Shown here: one piece after another, positions 1-6,117 of the stretch | How positions within the stretch are numbered: position 1 is the first letter of the stretch | How the letters are laid out: each line of letters begins with the position of its first letter | DNA from: an uncultured Coprococcus sp. | GTDB lineage: Bacteria > Bacillota_A > Clostridia > Lachnospirales > Lachnospiraceae | Reading direction: 5' to 3' | DNA length: 10,048 nucleotides | Assembly (NCBI GenBank): GCA_900767685.1 | Contig: CAAGAB010000119.1 | Span: 1-10,048, forward strand | Notes under the pieces: generated by a model | The model's database searches: none | What the model was told of the DNA's origin: nothing | The model's input: only the letters and a program-made list of their open reading frames with translations | Program-made: the position numbers and the translations under genes

Positions 1-1
1 G

Positions 2-61
2 GGACTTTTGGCACAGGATGCCAGAGTAGAATTCTATGACATAGAGATCACAGGAAAGTAA
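2..61 (+). CDS. C-terminal end of an upstream gene (partial), possibly a glycoside hydrolase
   Basis: An open frame enters from the left edge and gives 19 residues, GLLAQDARVEFYDIEITGK, before a TAA stop. The stop lies 21 bases before the sugar kinase start, and the kinase ribosome site falls in that gap, so the two genes are very probably co-transcribed. The tail alternates hydrophobic and charged residues like a final beta strand. Glycoside hydrolase family 32 enzymes (sucrose or sucrose-6-phosphate hydrolases) often end this way and often sit beside fructokinases, so that is my best guess. It rests on context, because 19 residues cannot identify a family. Another sugar-operon protein is equally possible. 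Confidence 0.5.
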   Translation, partial: GLLAQDARVEFYDIEITGK

Positions 62-82
62 AATTCACAAGGAGGATCCAAC

Positions 83-1048
83 ATGGAAAAGAAATATGAT
101 GTTGTGGCACTTGGCGAATTCCTGATAGACTTTACACCTGCCGGAAACACTGATTCCGGGATGAAACTTTTCGAACAGAATCCCGGAGGTGCACCGGTGA
201 ACATGCTCACGGCGGCCGGCAAGGCCGGGCTTAAGACTGCCTTCATAGGTAAGGTCGGAGATGACATGCACGGCAATTTCCTGATCGAGACTGCAAAACA
301 GGCGGGGATAGAGACAAAAGGTATAGTGGTTGATGATATGGTATTTACCACATTGGCATTTGTCACTCTGGATGAGAACGGAGAGCGAGAATTCTCATTT
401 GCCAGAAAGCCTGGAGCGGATACGATGCTCTGCTACAAGGAGATAGATACTGAGCTGCTCAGGAATACAAAGGTGTTCCATATAGGCTCGCTGTCACTTA
501 CGGATGAGCCGGCGAGAACAACAACCTTCCAGGCGGTGAAGGAGGCAAAAAAATACGGTGCGGTTATATCGTATGATCCAAATTACAGAGCACCGCTGTG
601 GGACAGCAGAGAAAATGCCATAGAGAGAATGAAGAGTATTCTTCCGTTCGTAGATATAATGAAACTTTCGGATGAGGAGACAGCACTACTCACACCATTT
701 GCCAATCCGGAGGAGGCGGCAGAGTATCTTTTGGGAAGAGGTGTCAGACTTGTTGCGGTAACCCTGGGAAGTGAGGGCGTGCTGATATGCAGCAGGGATG
801 GAAGCCGAAAGGTTCCCGGATTTGCCAGTCATGTGGTGGATACGACGGGGGCTGGAGATTCATTCTGGGGAGCATTTGTATCACAGCTCATCAGAGCGGA
901 CAAGAGGTTGGAGGAATTCAGTATAGATGAGCTTGCAGAGTATGCAAGATATGGAAATGCGGTGGCGAGCCTGTGCGTTGAAAAGCGCGGAGGACTCAGA
1001 TCGATTCCGGGAGAGCGTGAGGCAATGGAAAGACTCACATTAAAATAG
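83..1048 (+). CDS. PfkB-family carbohydrate kinase, probable fructokinase
   Basis: This 321-residue protein has the length and layout of PfkB/ribokinase-family sugar kinases and most resembles Firmicutes fructokinases, which use ATP to make fructose 6-phosphate in the cytoplasm. The N-terminal strand VALGEFLIDFTP (residues 8-19) and the substrate-binding NPGGAPVN (33-40) are intact. The family signature DTTGAGDSFWGAF begins at residue 253, and Asp259 is the expected catalytic base, with the GAGD anion hole just before it. The ATG is preceded by AAGGAGG at about 69-75, an ideal ribosome site. The gene follows the upstream frame by 21 bases and ends 39 bases before a strong terminator, so it is the last gene of its operon. 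Fructose as substrate is inferred from overall resemblance. Other hexoses or ketoses cannot be excluded. Confidence 0.9.
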   Translation: MEKKYDVVALGEFLIDFTPAGNTDSGMKLFEQNPGGAPVNMLTAAGKAGLKTAFIGKVGDDMHGNFLIETAKQAGIETKGIVVDDMVFTTLAFVTLDENGEREFSFARKPGADTMLCYKEIDTELLRNTKVFHIGSLSLTDEPARTTTFQAVKEAKKYGAVISYDPNYRAPLWDSRENAIERMKSILPFVDIMKLSDEETALLTPFANPEEAAEYLLGRGVRLVAVTLGSEGVLICSRDGSRKVPGFASHVVDTTGAGDSFWGAFVSQLIRADKRLEEFSIDELAEYARYGNAVASLCVEKRGGLRSIPGEREAMERLTLK

Positions 1049-1087
1049 GTATTAAAAATTTCACATAAAACATTTCCCTTAAACCTT

Positions 1088-1117
1088 GGGGCTGGAGTAA
1101 TCCGGTCCCTTTTTTTT
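1088..1117 (+). terminator. Intrinsic terminator after the sugar kinase
   Basis: GGGGCTGGA at 1088-1096 pairs with TCCGGTCCC at 1101-1109, giving nine base pairs that include two G-U wobbles. The GTAA loop is of GNRA type, and eight T residues follow at 1110-1117. This is a textbook rho-independent terminator on the + strand, 40 bases past the kinase stop. It separates the sugar operon from the acylation operon. Confidence 0.92.
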
Positions 1118-1174
1118 AATGTTTTCTTAAAGAATCTCCCAATTGAACCTTAAAATTAAATTGATTATGATGTG

Positions 1175-1238
1175 GGGGACGGAGGGGACGGAGGTGCCTG
1201 ACCCCCGGGGGACGGAGGTACCTGTCCCCTCCGTCCCC
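1175..1238. repeat. 64-bp near-palindromic GC-rich repeat element (two 22-bp units)
   Basis: The element is symmetric about 1206/1207. Bases 1175-1189 (GGGGACGGAGGGGAC) are a perfect 15-bp inverted match to 1224-1238, and the centre is CCCCCGGGGG (1202-1211). Inside are two tandem copies of a 22-bp unit starting GGGGACGGAGGT, at 1184-1205 and 1208-1229. They differ from each other at two positions. The same unit occurs twice more at 7294-7350 on the other strand. Repeats of this look are widespread between genes in Clostridia and resemble REP/MITE elements moved by IS200-like Y1 (RAYT) transposases. That origin is inference, because no transposase is in this window. Confidence 0.88.
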
Positions 1239-1292
1239 GATCGAATTGTAATAAGTCTTACTTATAATTAAGCATGTTGAATGTATATTAAG

Positions 1293-1322
1293 TTGAATTT
1301 GACACGTGGCACGGCATATAAT
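1293..1322 (+). promoter_or_regulatory. Probable sigma-A promoter of the acylation operon
   Basis: TTGAAT at 1293-1298 and a perfect TATAAT at 1317-1322 are separated by 18 bases. The TTG start at 1375 lies 52 bases further on, which gives a short untranslated leader. A closer TTGACA at 1299-1304 is only 12 bases from the -10 and is unlikely to act as the -35. The same TTGAAT hexamer also occurs at 1277-1282. Confidence 0.6.
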
Positions 1323-1374
1323 CAATTCGATTTAAGGAAAAAGATAAAAAGGTTATTGAACGAGGTGAGTTGTA

Positions 1375-2991
1375 TTGAAAAATATACTTGAATTTATAGA
1401 GAATTCAGCAGCGCGATATCCTGATAAGCTGGCGGTGGCGGATGAGAATGGTGGCCTGACATACAGCCAGCTGGAGAGCTTTTCGAGAAAGATAGGCGCA
1501 TGGGTATTGTCGGAGATCAAGGGCGTGAGAAATAAAGCTATAGCAGTGCTGCTGGACAAGGAACCAGAGAGCGTGGCGGCATATATGGGAGTTGTCTACA
1601 GCGGTAACTTTTATGTGGTGCTCGATGCAGAGATGCCAAAGCAGAGAGCGGAGTCCATACTTGCAGCTTTAAGACCGGCAGCGATACTGACGGATGATCT
1701 TCACATGGAGCTTGCGAAGAACATTGCAGATGCAGTGAAGGAGACGGCAGAGCCACAGGAAGCGGTGGCTGTTTCCAAAGAAGGAGAACGAAAATGCTGC
1801 ATTGATGAGATCAAAGTGTTAGATCTTGATGGGATGGATGCTGACGCGGATCAGAGCGGATTGGACGGTGTAAGAGCCAGGATGATAGACACTGATCCGG
1901 TGTATGCGCTTTTCACATCGGGATCAACAGGAGTTCCAAAGGGCGCTGTGGTATCACACTCAAATATCATCGCTTACATAGACTGGTACACAGAGGCATT
2001 TGACATAGATGAAAATACAGTGTTTGGAAGCCAGACACCGTTTTATTTCAGCATGTCGGTGTCTGATCTATACAGCACACTGAAAAATGGAGCGACACTG
2101 TATATCATACCAAAGGTATATTTCACCTTCCCTATGAAACTGATGGAGTTCTTGAACACCTATAAGATAAACACGATATATTGGGTGCCTTCGGCTCTGC
2201 AGATTGTTGCAAATTATAAGATGTTCCAATATGCAAAACTGCCGGAGCTCAAGAAGGTTCTGTTTGCCGGAGAGGTCATGCCGACAAGACCTTTAAATTA
2301 CTGGAGAGAGAATCTGCCGGACGCTATGTATGCAAATCTGTTCGGACCTACAGAGACGACAGATATATGTACATACTATGTCGTGAACAGGGATTTTGCG
2401 GATGATGAGCCGCTTCCGATGGGACATGCATGTAACAACTGTGATGTGTTTGTCCTTGGCGAAGATGGAAAAGAGGTGTCACCAGAGGTGGATCCCGAGA
2501 CAGGCTTCAGCCGTGAAGGAGAACTCTACGCGAGAGGTTCATTTGTGGCACTTGGGTATTATGGAAATGCAGAGAAGACGAAGGAAGCATTTGTCCAGAA
2601 TCCGCTCAATCCGAATTATCCAGAATTGGTGTACAAGACTGGTGATCTGGTGAAGTACAACAAATATGGCGAACTTGTGTATGTGTGCCGCAAGGATTAT
2701 CAGATTAAGCACATGGGATATCGTATAGAGCTTGGTGAGATAGAGGCTGCGGCGGGAGCTATAGAAGGAATCAGGAGTTATGCATGTATCTACGATGATG
2801 CGGCGGACAAGATTCTGTTCATATATGAAGGAAAGAAGAAGGACGATGCTGAACTGCTAAATGCATTTAAGGCGAGGGTTCCGCACTACATGGAGCCGAA
2901 CCGATTCATAAGGATCACGAGCATGCCACACAATGCAAATGGCAAGATCGACAGAAAGAAACTGAAGGCGGAATACGCGCAGGGTAAATAG
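1375..2991 (+). CDS. DltA-like AMP-forming ligase (acyl/aminoacyl:carrier protein ligase)
   Basis: This 538-residue cytoplasmic enzyme of the ANL/adenylation family should activate a carboxylic acid with ATP and load it on the carrier protein encoded next. FTSGSTGVPKG (residues 180-190) is the P-loop motif, FGPTETTD (323-330) is motif A5, YKTGDL and the hinge region KDYQIKHMGYRIELGEIE follow, and NGKIDRK near the end carries the catalytic Lys524. The start is TTG at 1375: GAGGTG at 1362-1367 is correctly spaced, and an in-frame TGA at 1366 excludes any longer form. It is about 30 residues longer than Bacillus DltA, mostly through extra sequence around residues 115-165. Against remembered Bacillus DltA, FYFSMSVSDLY (223-233) has Ser226 where FSFDLS has Asp, and LFAGE (296-300) has Ala298 where FCGE has Cys. 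Both are substrate-pocket positions, so D-alanine specificity should not be assumed. Confidence 0.9.
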   Translation: MKNILEFIENSAARYPDKLAVADENGGLTYSQLESFSRKIGAWVLSEIKGVRNKAIAVLLDKEPESVAAYMGVVYSGNFYVVLDAEMPKQRAESILAALRPAAILTDDLHMELAKNIADAVKETAEPQEAVAVSKEGERKCCIDEIKVLDLDGMDADADQSGLDGVRARMIDTDPVYALFTSGSTGVPKGAVVSHSNIIAYIDWYTEAFDIDENTVFGSQTPFYFSMSVSDLYSTLKNGATLYIIPKVYFTFPMKLMEFLNTYKINTIYWVPSALQIVANYKMFQYAKLPELKKVLFAGEVMPTRPLNYWRENLPDAMYANLFGPTETTDICTYYVVNRDFADDEPLPMGHACNNCDVFVLGEDGKEVSPEVDPETGFSREGELYARGSFVALGYYGNAEKTKEAFVQNPLNPNYPELVYKTGDLVKYNKYGELVYVCRKDYQIKHMGYRIELGEIEAAAGAIEGIRSYACIYDDAADKILFIYEGKKKDDAELLNAFKARVPHYMEPNRFIRITSMPHNANGKIDRKKLKAEYAQGK

Positions 2992-3113
2992 CGAATGTCC
3001 TTCATGTGGTATGATCAAGCTTATATAGATATAATTCACTTTATGTGATGCGCTGGTATTGCCGTAAAAATATATAATATGTAGAAATTTTTATTATAAG
3101 GAGATATGAGATT

Positions 3114-3341
3114 ATGGAAGAATTATTAAAGATTTTAAACGATGTTAAGCCGGGTGTTGATTATGAGAATGAGACAGACCTTATAGGACACGGTGTTCTG
3201 GATTCCATCACGATGGTAACTCTGGTACTTCAGCTCAGCGATGAATTTGACGTTGATATCACACCTGTTGATATCACACCTGAGAACTTTAAGACGGTTC
3301 AGACTATCTACGATATGATAAAGAGACTTGAAGATGAGTAG
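3114..3341 (+). CDS. DltC-like acyl/peptidyl carrier protein
   Basis: This 75-residue acidic protein has the size and helical pattern of a carrier protein. GHGVLDSITM (residues 25-34) contains the DS motif, and Ser31 is the expected site of 4'-phosphopantetheine attachment. A hydrophobic helix 2 (TMVTLVLQLSDEF) and the VDITPENF stretch follow, as in DltC-type carriers. It should receive the activated acid from the upstream ligase and present it to the MBOAT encoded downstream. AAGGAG at 3098-3103 lies 10 bases before the ATG. The 122-base gap from the ligase is long for an operon and AT-rich. It contains TATAAT hexamers at 3030 and 3073, but I found no good -35 for either. No phosphopantetheinyl transferase gene is in the window, so a host enzyme must be used. 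Confidence 0.92.
   Translation: MEELLKILNDVKPGVDYENETDLIGHGVLDSITMVTLVLQLSDEFDVDITPVDITPENFKTVQTIYDMIKRLEDE
3252..3281 (+). repeat. 15-bp perfect tandem duplication inside the carrier protein gene
   Basis: GTTGATATCACACCT occurs twice back to back (3252-3266 and 3267-3281), encoding VDITP VDITP in frame. It lies in the region before helix 3 of the carrier protein. From memory of related carriers the total length here is normal, so the second copy seems to replace rather than add residues. Confidence 0.9.
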
Positions 3342-3410
3342 GATCAAGATACAGATATTGGAAGATGGCGGGAACTGACTGCCGTCAAAAATACTTGAGG
3401 AGTGGGAAAT

Positions 3411-5000
3411 ATGTCATATACGTCGATATCATATCTGGTATTTATATTGCTGGGCTGCTTTATAGTCTACAATATAGTGCCTATCAAGCACAGATGGAAG
3501 GTGCTGCTTACATTCAGTTACCTGTTTTATTTTATCAATTCAGGAAAATACATTTTGTTTATCCTGTTTGGCTCTCTGACAATATACATTGGCGGACTGC
3601 TGATAAACAAGATAGATGATGGTTACAACATGGCGCGCAAGGCACTTCCGAAGGAGAATAAAAAAGAGTACAAAGCACTGATAGGATGGCAGAAAAAATG
3701 TATATGTGTGTGTGTTGTGCTTGTGAATGTGGGCATACTGGTATTTTTGAAATACTCTGTTTTCTTTGGACAGGTGTTCACTGACATTTTGGGACTCATA
3801 CATATAAATATTGAGAATCCTATGTATCAGAGGATGATGCCTCTGGGAATATCATTTTATACTTTGTCTGCAGTAAGCTACATTGTTGATGTATACAGGG
3901 GCAAATACAGAGCCTCGGACAATTTTGGCAAGGTGGCTCTGTTCCTGGCATTTTTCCCTCATATAGTTGAGGGTCCTATAGCAAGATTTGACCTGGTGGC
4001 TGATCAGATGTATGAGGGCCACAAGTTTAGTTACAAGAATATGACGATGGGACTCCAGCTCATACTTTGGGGATTTTTCAAGAAGATAGTGATTGCAGAC
4101 CGTGCGAATATGTATGTAAATCAAATATTTAACAACTATGCTGACTACACAGGACTTCCGGTTGTGGTTGGCATGCTGCTGTACACTCTACAGCTGTATG
4201 CAGAATTTTCAGGATGCATGGATATAGTTAGAGGAAGTGCTCAGATGTTTGGAATTGGACTTTCTGAGAACTTTAACCAGCCGTTTATATCAAAGACTGT
4301 GAGCGAGTTTTGGAGAAGATGGCATATGACACTTGGATCGTGGTTCAAGGATTATGTATTTTATTCCGTATCACTTTCAAAGCCGTTTGTAAAACTCAGC
4401 AAGAAGACAAGGGAGCATATGAATGCGTTCTTTGCTACATTTGTTCCGATGTCTGTTGCGATGTTTATTGTCTGGTTTGGGACAGGAATATGGCATGGCG
4501 CAAGCTGGAAATATGTAATGTATGGTCTTTACTACTGGGCGATCATGATCATCGGACTGCTTACTGAGCCATTTTTCAAAAGGCTTTATGATAAAATGCA
4601 TGTGGACAGGCAGGGAAAGATATACAGGCTGCTTCAGGTTGTCAGAACCTTCCTATTTGTAAATGTAGGAATGCTCATGTTCAGAGCTGACGATCTATCA
4701 GCATTTGGACACATGTTTGTGTCGATGTTCAAGGGATTCTCATTTGCAGATGTTACAAACGGTACCCTGCTTGGAGTGAAAATAGATGCGGCCGATTTTG
4801 GTGTACTGATCGTGGGTACTCTGATATTGTTACTGGTTGGACTTTATAAGGAAAAAGGACATCAGATCAGAGAGGAAATCGCATCGAGGAATATAGTTTT
4901 GAGATGGGCAGTGTATTATGTGCTGCTGTTTTCTGTGATCATACTTGGGGCATATGGAAAGGGCTATGAAGTGGCTGGATTCATATATGCTCAGTTCTAG
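3411..5000 (+). CDS. MBOAT-family O-acyltransferase, DltB-like, with DltX-like C-terminal tail
   Basis: This 529-residue polytopic membrane protein belongs to the family of DltB, AlgI and PatA, which take an acyl group from a cytoplasmic carrier or donor and pass it outward to modify surface polymers. Hydrophobic segments run through most of its length. HIVEGPIARFD, FWRRWHMTLGSWFKDYVF (His305) and GIWHGASWKY (His362) are the family motifs, and His362 is the expected catalytic histidine at the membrane tunnel. I choose ATG 3411 over the in-frame GTG at 3402, because the GTG overlaps the ribosome site GAGGAG (3397-3402), which is spaced 8 bases from the ATG. The protein ends in FIYAQF (residues 524-529), which matches the FxYxxF pattern at the end of DltX. 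It is the third gene of the operon, 69 bases after the carrier gene. DltB identity is by family. The acyl group is unknown. Confidence 0.92.
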   Translation: MSYTSISYLVFILLGCFIVYNIVPIKHRWKVLLTFSYLFYFINSGKYILFILFGSLTIYIGGLLINKIDDGYNMARKALPKENKKEYKALIGWQKKCICVCVVLVNVGILVFLKYSVFFGQVFTDILGLIHINIENPMYQRMMPLGISFYTLSAVSYIVDVYRGKYRASDNFGKVALFLAFFPHIVEGPIARFDLVADQMYEGHKFSYKNMTMGLQLILWGFFKKIVIADRANMYVNQIFNNYADYTGLPVVVGMLLYTLQLYAEFSGCMDIVRGSAQMFGIGLSENFNQPFISKTVSEFWRRWHMTLGSWFKDYVFYSVSLSKPFVKLSKKTREHMNAFFATFVPMSVAMFIVWFGTGIWHGASWKYVMYGLYYWAIMIIGLLTEPFFKRLYDKMHVDRQGKIYRLLQVVRTFLFVNVGMLMFRADDLSAFGHMFVSMFKGFSFADVTNGTLLGVKIDAADFGVLIVGTLILLLVGLYKEKGHQIREEIASRNIVLRWAVYYVLLFSVIILGAYGKGYEVAGFIYAQF

Positions 5001-5038
5001 ACGGAATAAAAAATAATAGTGGATTTATTGGAGATTGA

Positions 5039-6073
5039 ATGAAAAAACATGTAATGAATCTGATTAAGTCAATTGTATTTGTCGGTGTAACTGTTGGAGT
5101 GTCGGTTGTGCTATGCCTGATGTTTATACCAAAGACAAGTGATCTTGAGGGCGGGATGACCAATCCGAACGCCCGGGGGTTTTATGGTGAGCCTAAGAAC
5201 TCGATTGATATCCTTGTGCTTGGAGACAGCAATGCTTACTGTGCGTACTCTCCTATGGTCATATGGGACAAATATGGTGTGCCATCATACGTTGCAGCTG
5301 AGGGCAATCAGACTATAGTTGGCGCAGAGAAGCTTCTGAACGAGGTACTTAAGTGTCAGAATCCCAAGCTTCTGATATTTGATGTGAATATGCTGTGGTC
5401 GGGTAATAGGAATATCCAGAGAGTTGAGGATTGTATAAACAGCATGCTTCAGTGTGATGTGCCGGTGGTCAACTATCATGACAGATGGAAGAATATGTCG
5501 CTTAAGGATTGCTTTAAGAAGAAAAATTATACATTCAGGTCGACGACCAGGGGACAAAGACTGAGTAGATGTGTCAAGCCGTATGTGGGTGACGACAAGA
5601 TGGAAGAGACAGAAGATAAGGATGGAATTCCATTTGTTACCAGATTCTTCTTTGAGAAACTTCTTAGAGAGTGTAATGATAAGGGCATAGATGTTTTGCT
5701 TATTGAGACACCGACAGCCACATCATGGACGTATGCGAGACATACGGCGATGGAGAAATATGCCGAGGAGAAAGGTCTTACATTTATAGATTTCAACACA
5801 CTGACAGGTAAAAATGCCATAGACTGGAATGCTGATACAAAGGATGGTGGAATGCACATGAATGTCTATGGAGCCAAAAAGGTGACGGATTATCTTGGAA
5901 AGTACATTTCAAAGAATTATTCATTTGAAAACAAAAAGGCGGACAGCACATATAGTGATTGGAACAAGGATTGTTCAGATTACAAGAAGTATGTGAAGAA
6001 GAAAAAGATATATATTGAGCCTGATGAGTCAGAAAATGGAGCAGATGAAGGCGATGTGGTGATCGAGAATTAG
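5039..6073 (+). CDS. Membrane-anchored SGNH/GDSL-like acyltransferase or esterase, copy 1 (DltD position)
   Basis: This 344-residue protein has a single N-terminal membrane segment (about residues 10-31) and a predicted extracytoplasmic SGNH domain. GDSN (62-65) supplies the nucleophile Ser64. DGGMHMNVYGA supplies a probable catalytic pair, Asp269 and His273. The spacing after the nucleophile (SPMVIWDKYG, then AAEGNQ) is reminiscent of DltD. In MBOAT operons such proteins finish the transfer of the acyl group to the polymer, so I infer that role here, although hydrolysis (de-acylation) is possible. The start has GGAG at 5030-5033, five bases upstream. The gene lies 38 bases after the MBOAT gene. 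The C-terminal tail is lysine-rich (KKYVKKKKIY) and then acidic. It is a paralogue of the next gene, with roughly half the residues identical by eye. Confidence 0.85.
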   Translation: MKKHVMNLIKSIVFVGVTVGVSVVLCLMFIPKTSDLEGGMTNPNARGFYGEPKNSIDILVLGDSNAYCAYSPMVIWDKYGVPSYVAAEGNQTIVGAEKLLNEVLKCQNPKLLIFDVNMLWSGNRNIQRVEDCINSMLQCDVPVVNYHDRWKNMSLKDCFKKKNYTFRSTTRGQRLSRCVKPYVGDDKMEETEDKDGIPFVTRFFFEKLLRECNDKGIDVLLIETPTATSWTYARHTAMEKYAEEKGLTFIDFNTLTGKNAIDWNADTKDGGMHMNVYGAKKVTDYLGKYISKNYSFENKKADSTYSDWNKDCSDYKKYVKKKKIYIEPDESENGADEGDVVIEN

Positions 6074-6117
6074 ATCCTGATGCATTTGCCTGCATAATTG
6101 ATACAGAGGTGGTATGG

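Larger units (their letters stand above)
1049..1374 (+). other. Non-coding region between the sugar kinase and the acylation operon
   Basis: These 326 bases hold, in order, the kinase terminator, a GC-rich 64-bp palindromic repeat element, an AT-rich stretch and the probable promoter and ribosome site of the next gene. At 1251-1265 there is a small dyad, ATAAGT CTT ACTTAT, that overlaps a TATAAT hexamer at 1263-1268. It could be an operator or an alternative -10, but I see no matching -35. No credible coding frame was found. Confidence 0.8.

Noticed and set aside
1299..1304. TTGACA as the -35 of the acylation operon promoter
   Set aside because: It is a perfect hexamer but only 12 bases from the TATAAT at 1317. 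TTGAAT at 1293 gives an acceptable 18-base spacer.
2995..3048. 17-codon frame after the ligase as a possible dltX
   Set aside because: It is too short for DltX (about 50 residues), has no membrane segment of full length, and lacks the terminal FxYxxF motif. That motif is found on the MBOAT instead.
3365..3619. 84-residue open frame overlapping the start of the MBOAT gene
   Set aside because: It lies in another frame over clear MBOAT coding sequence, lacks a recognisable domain, and the MBOAT has its own well-placed ribosome site and start.
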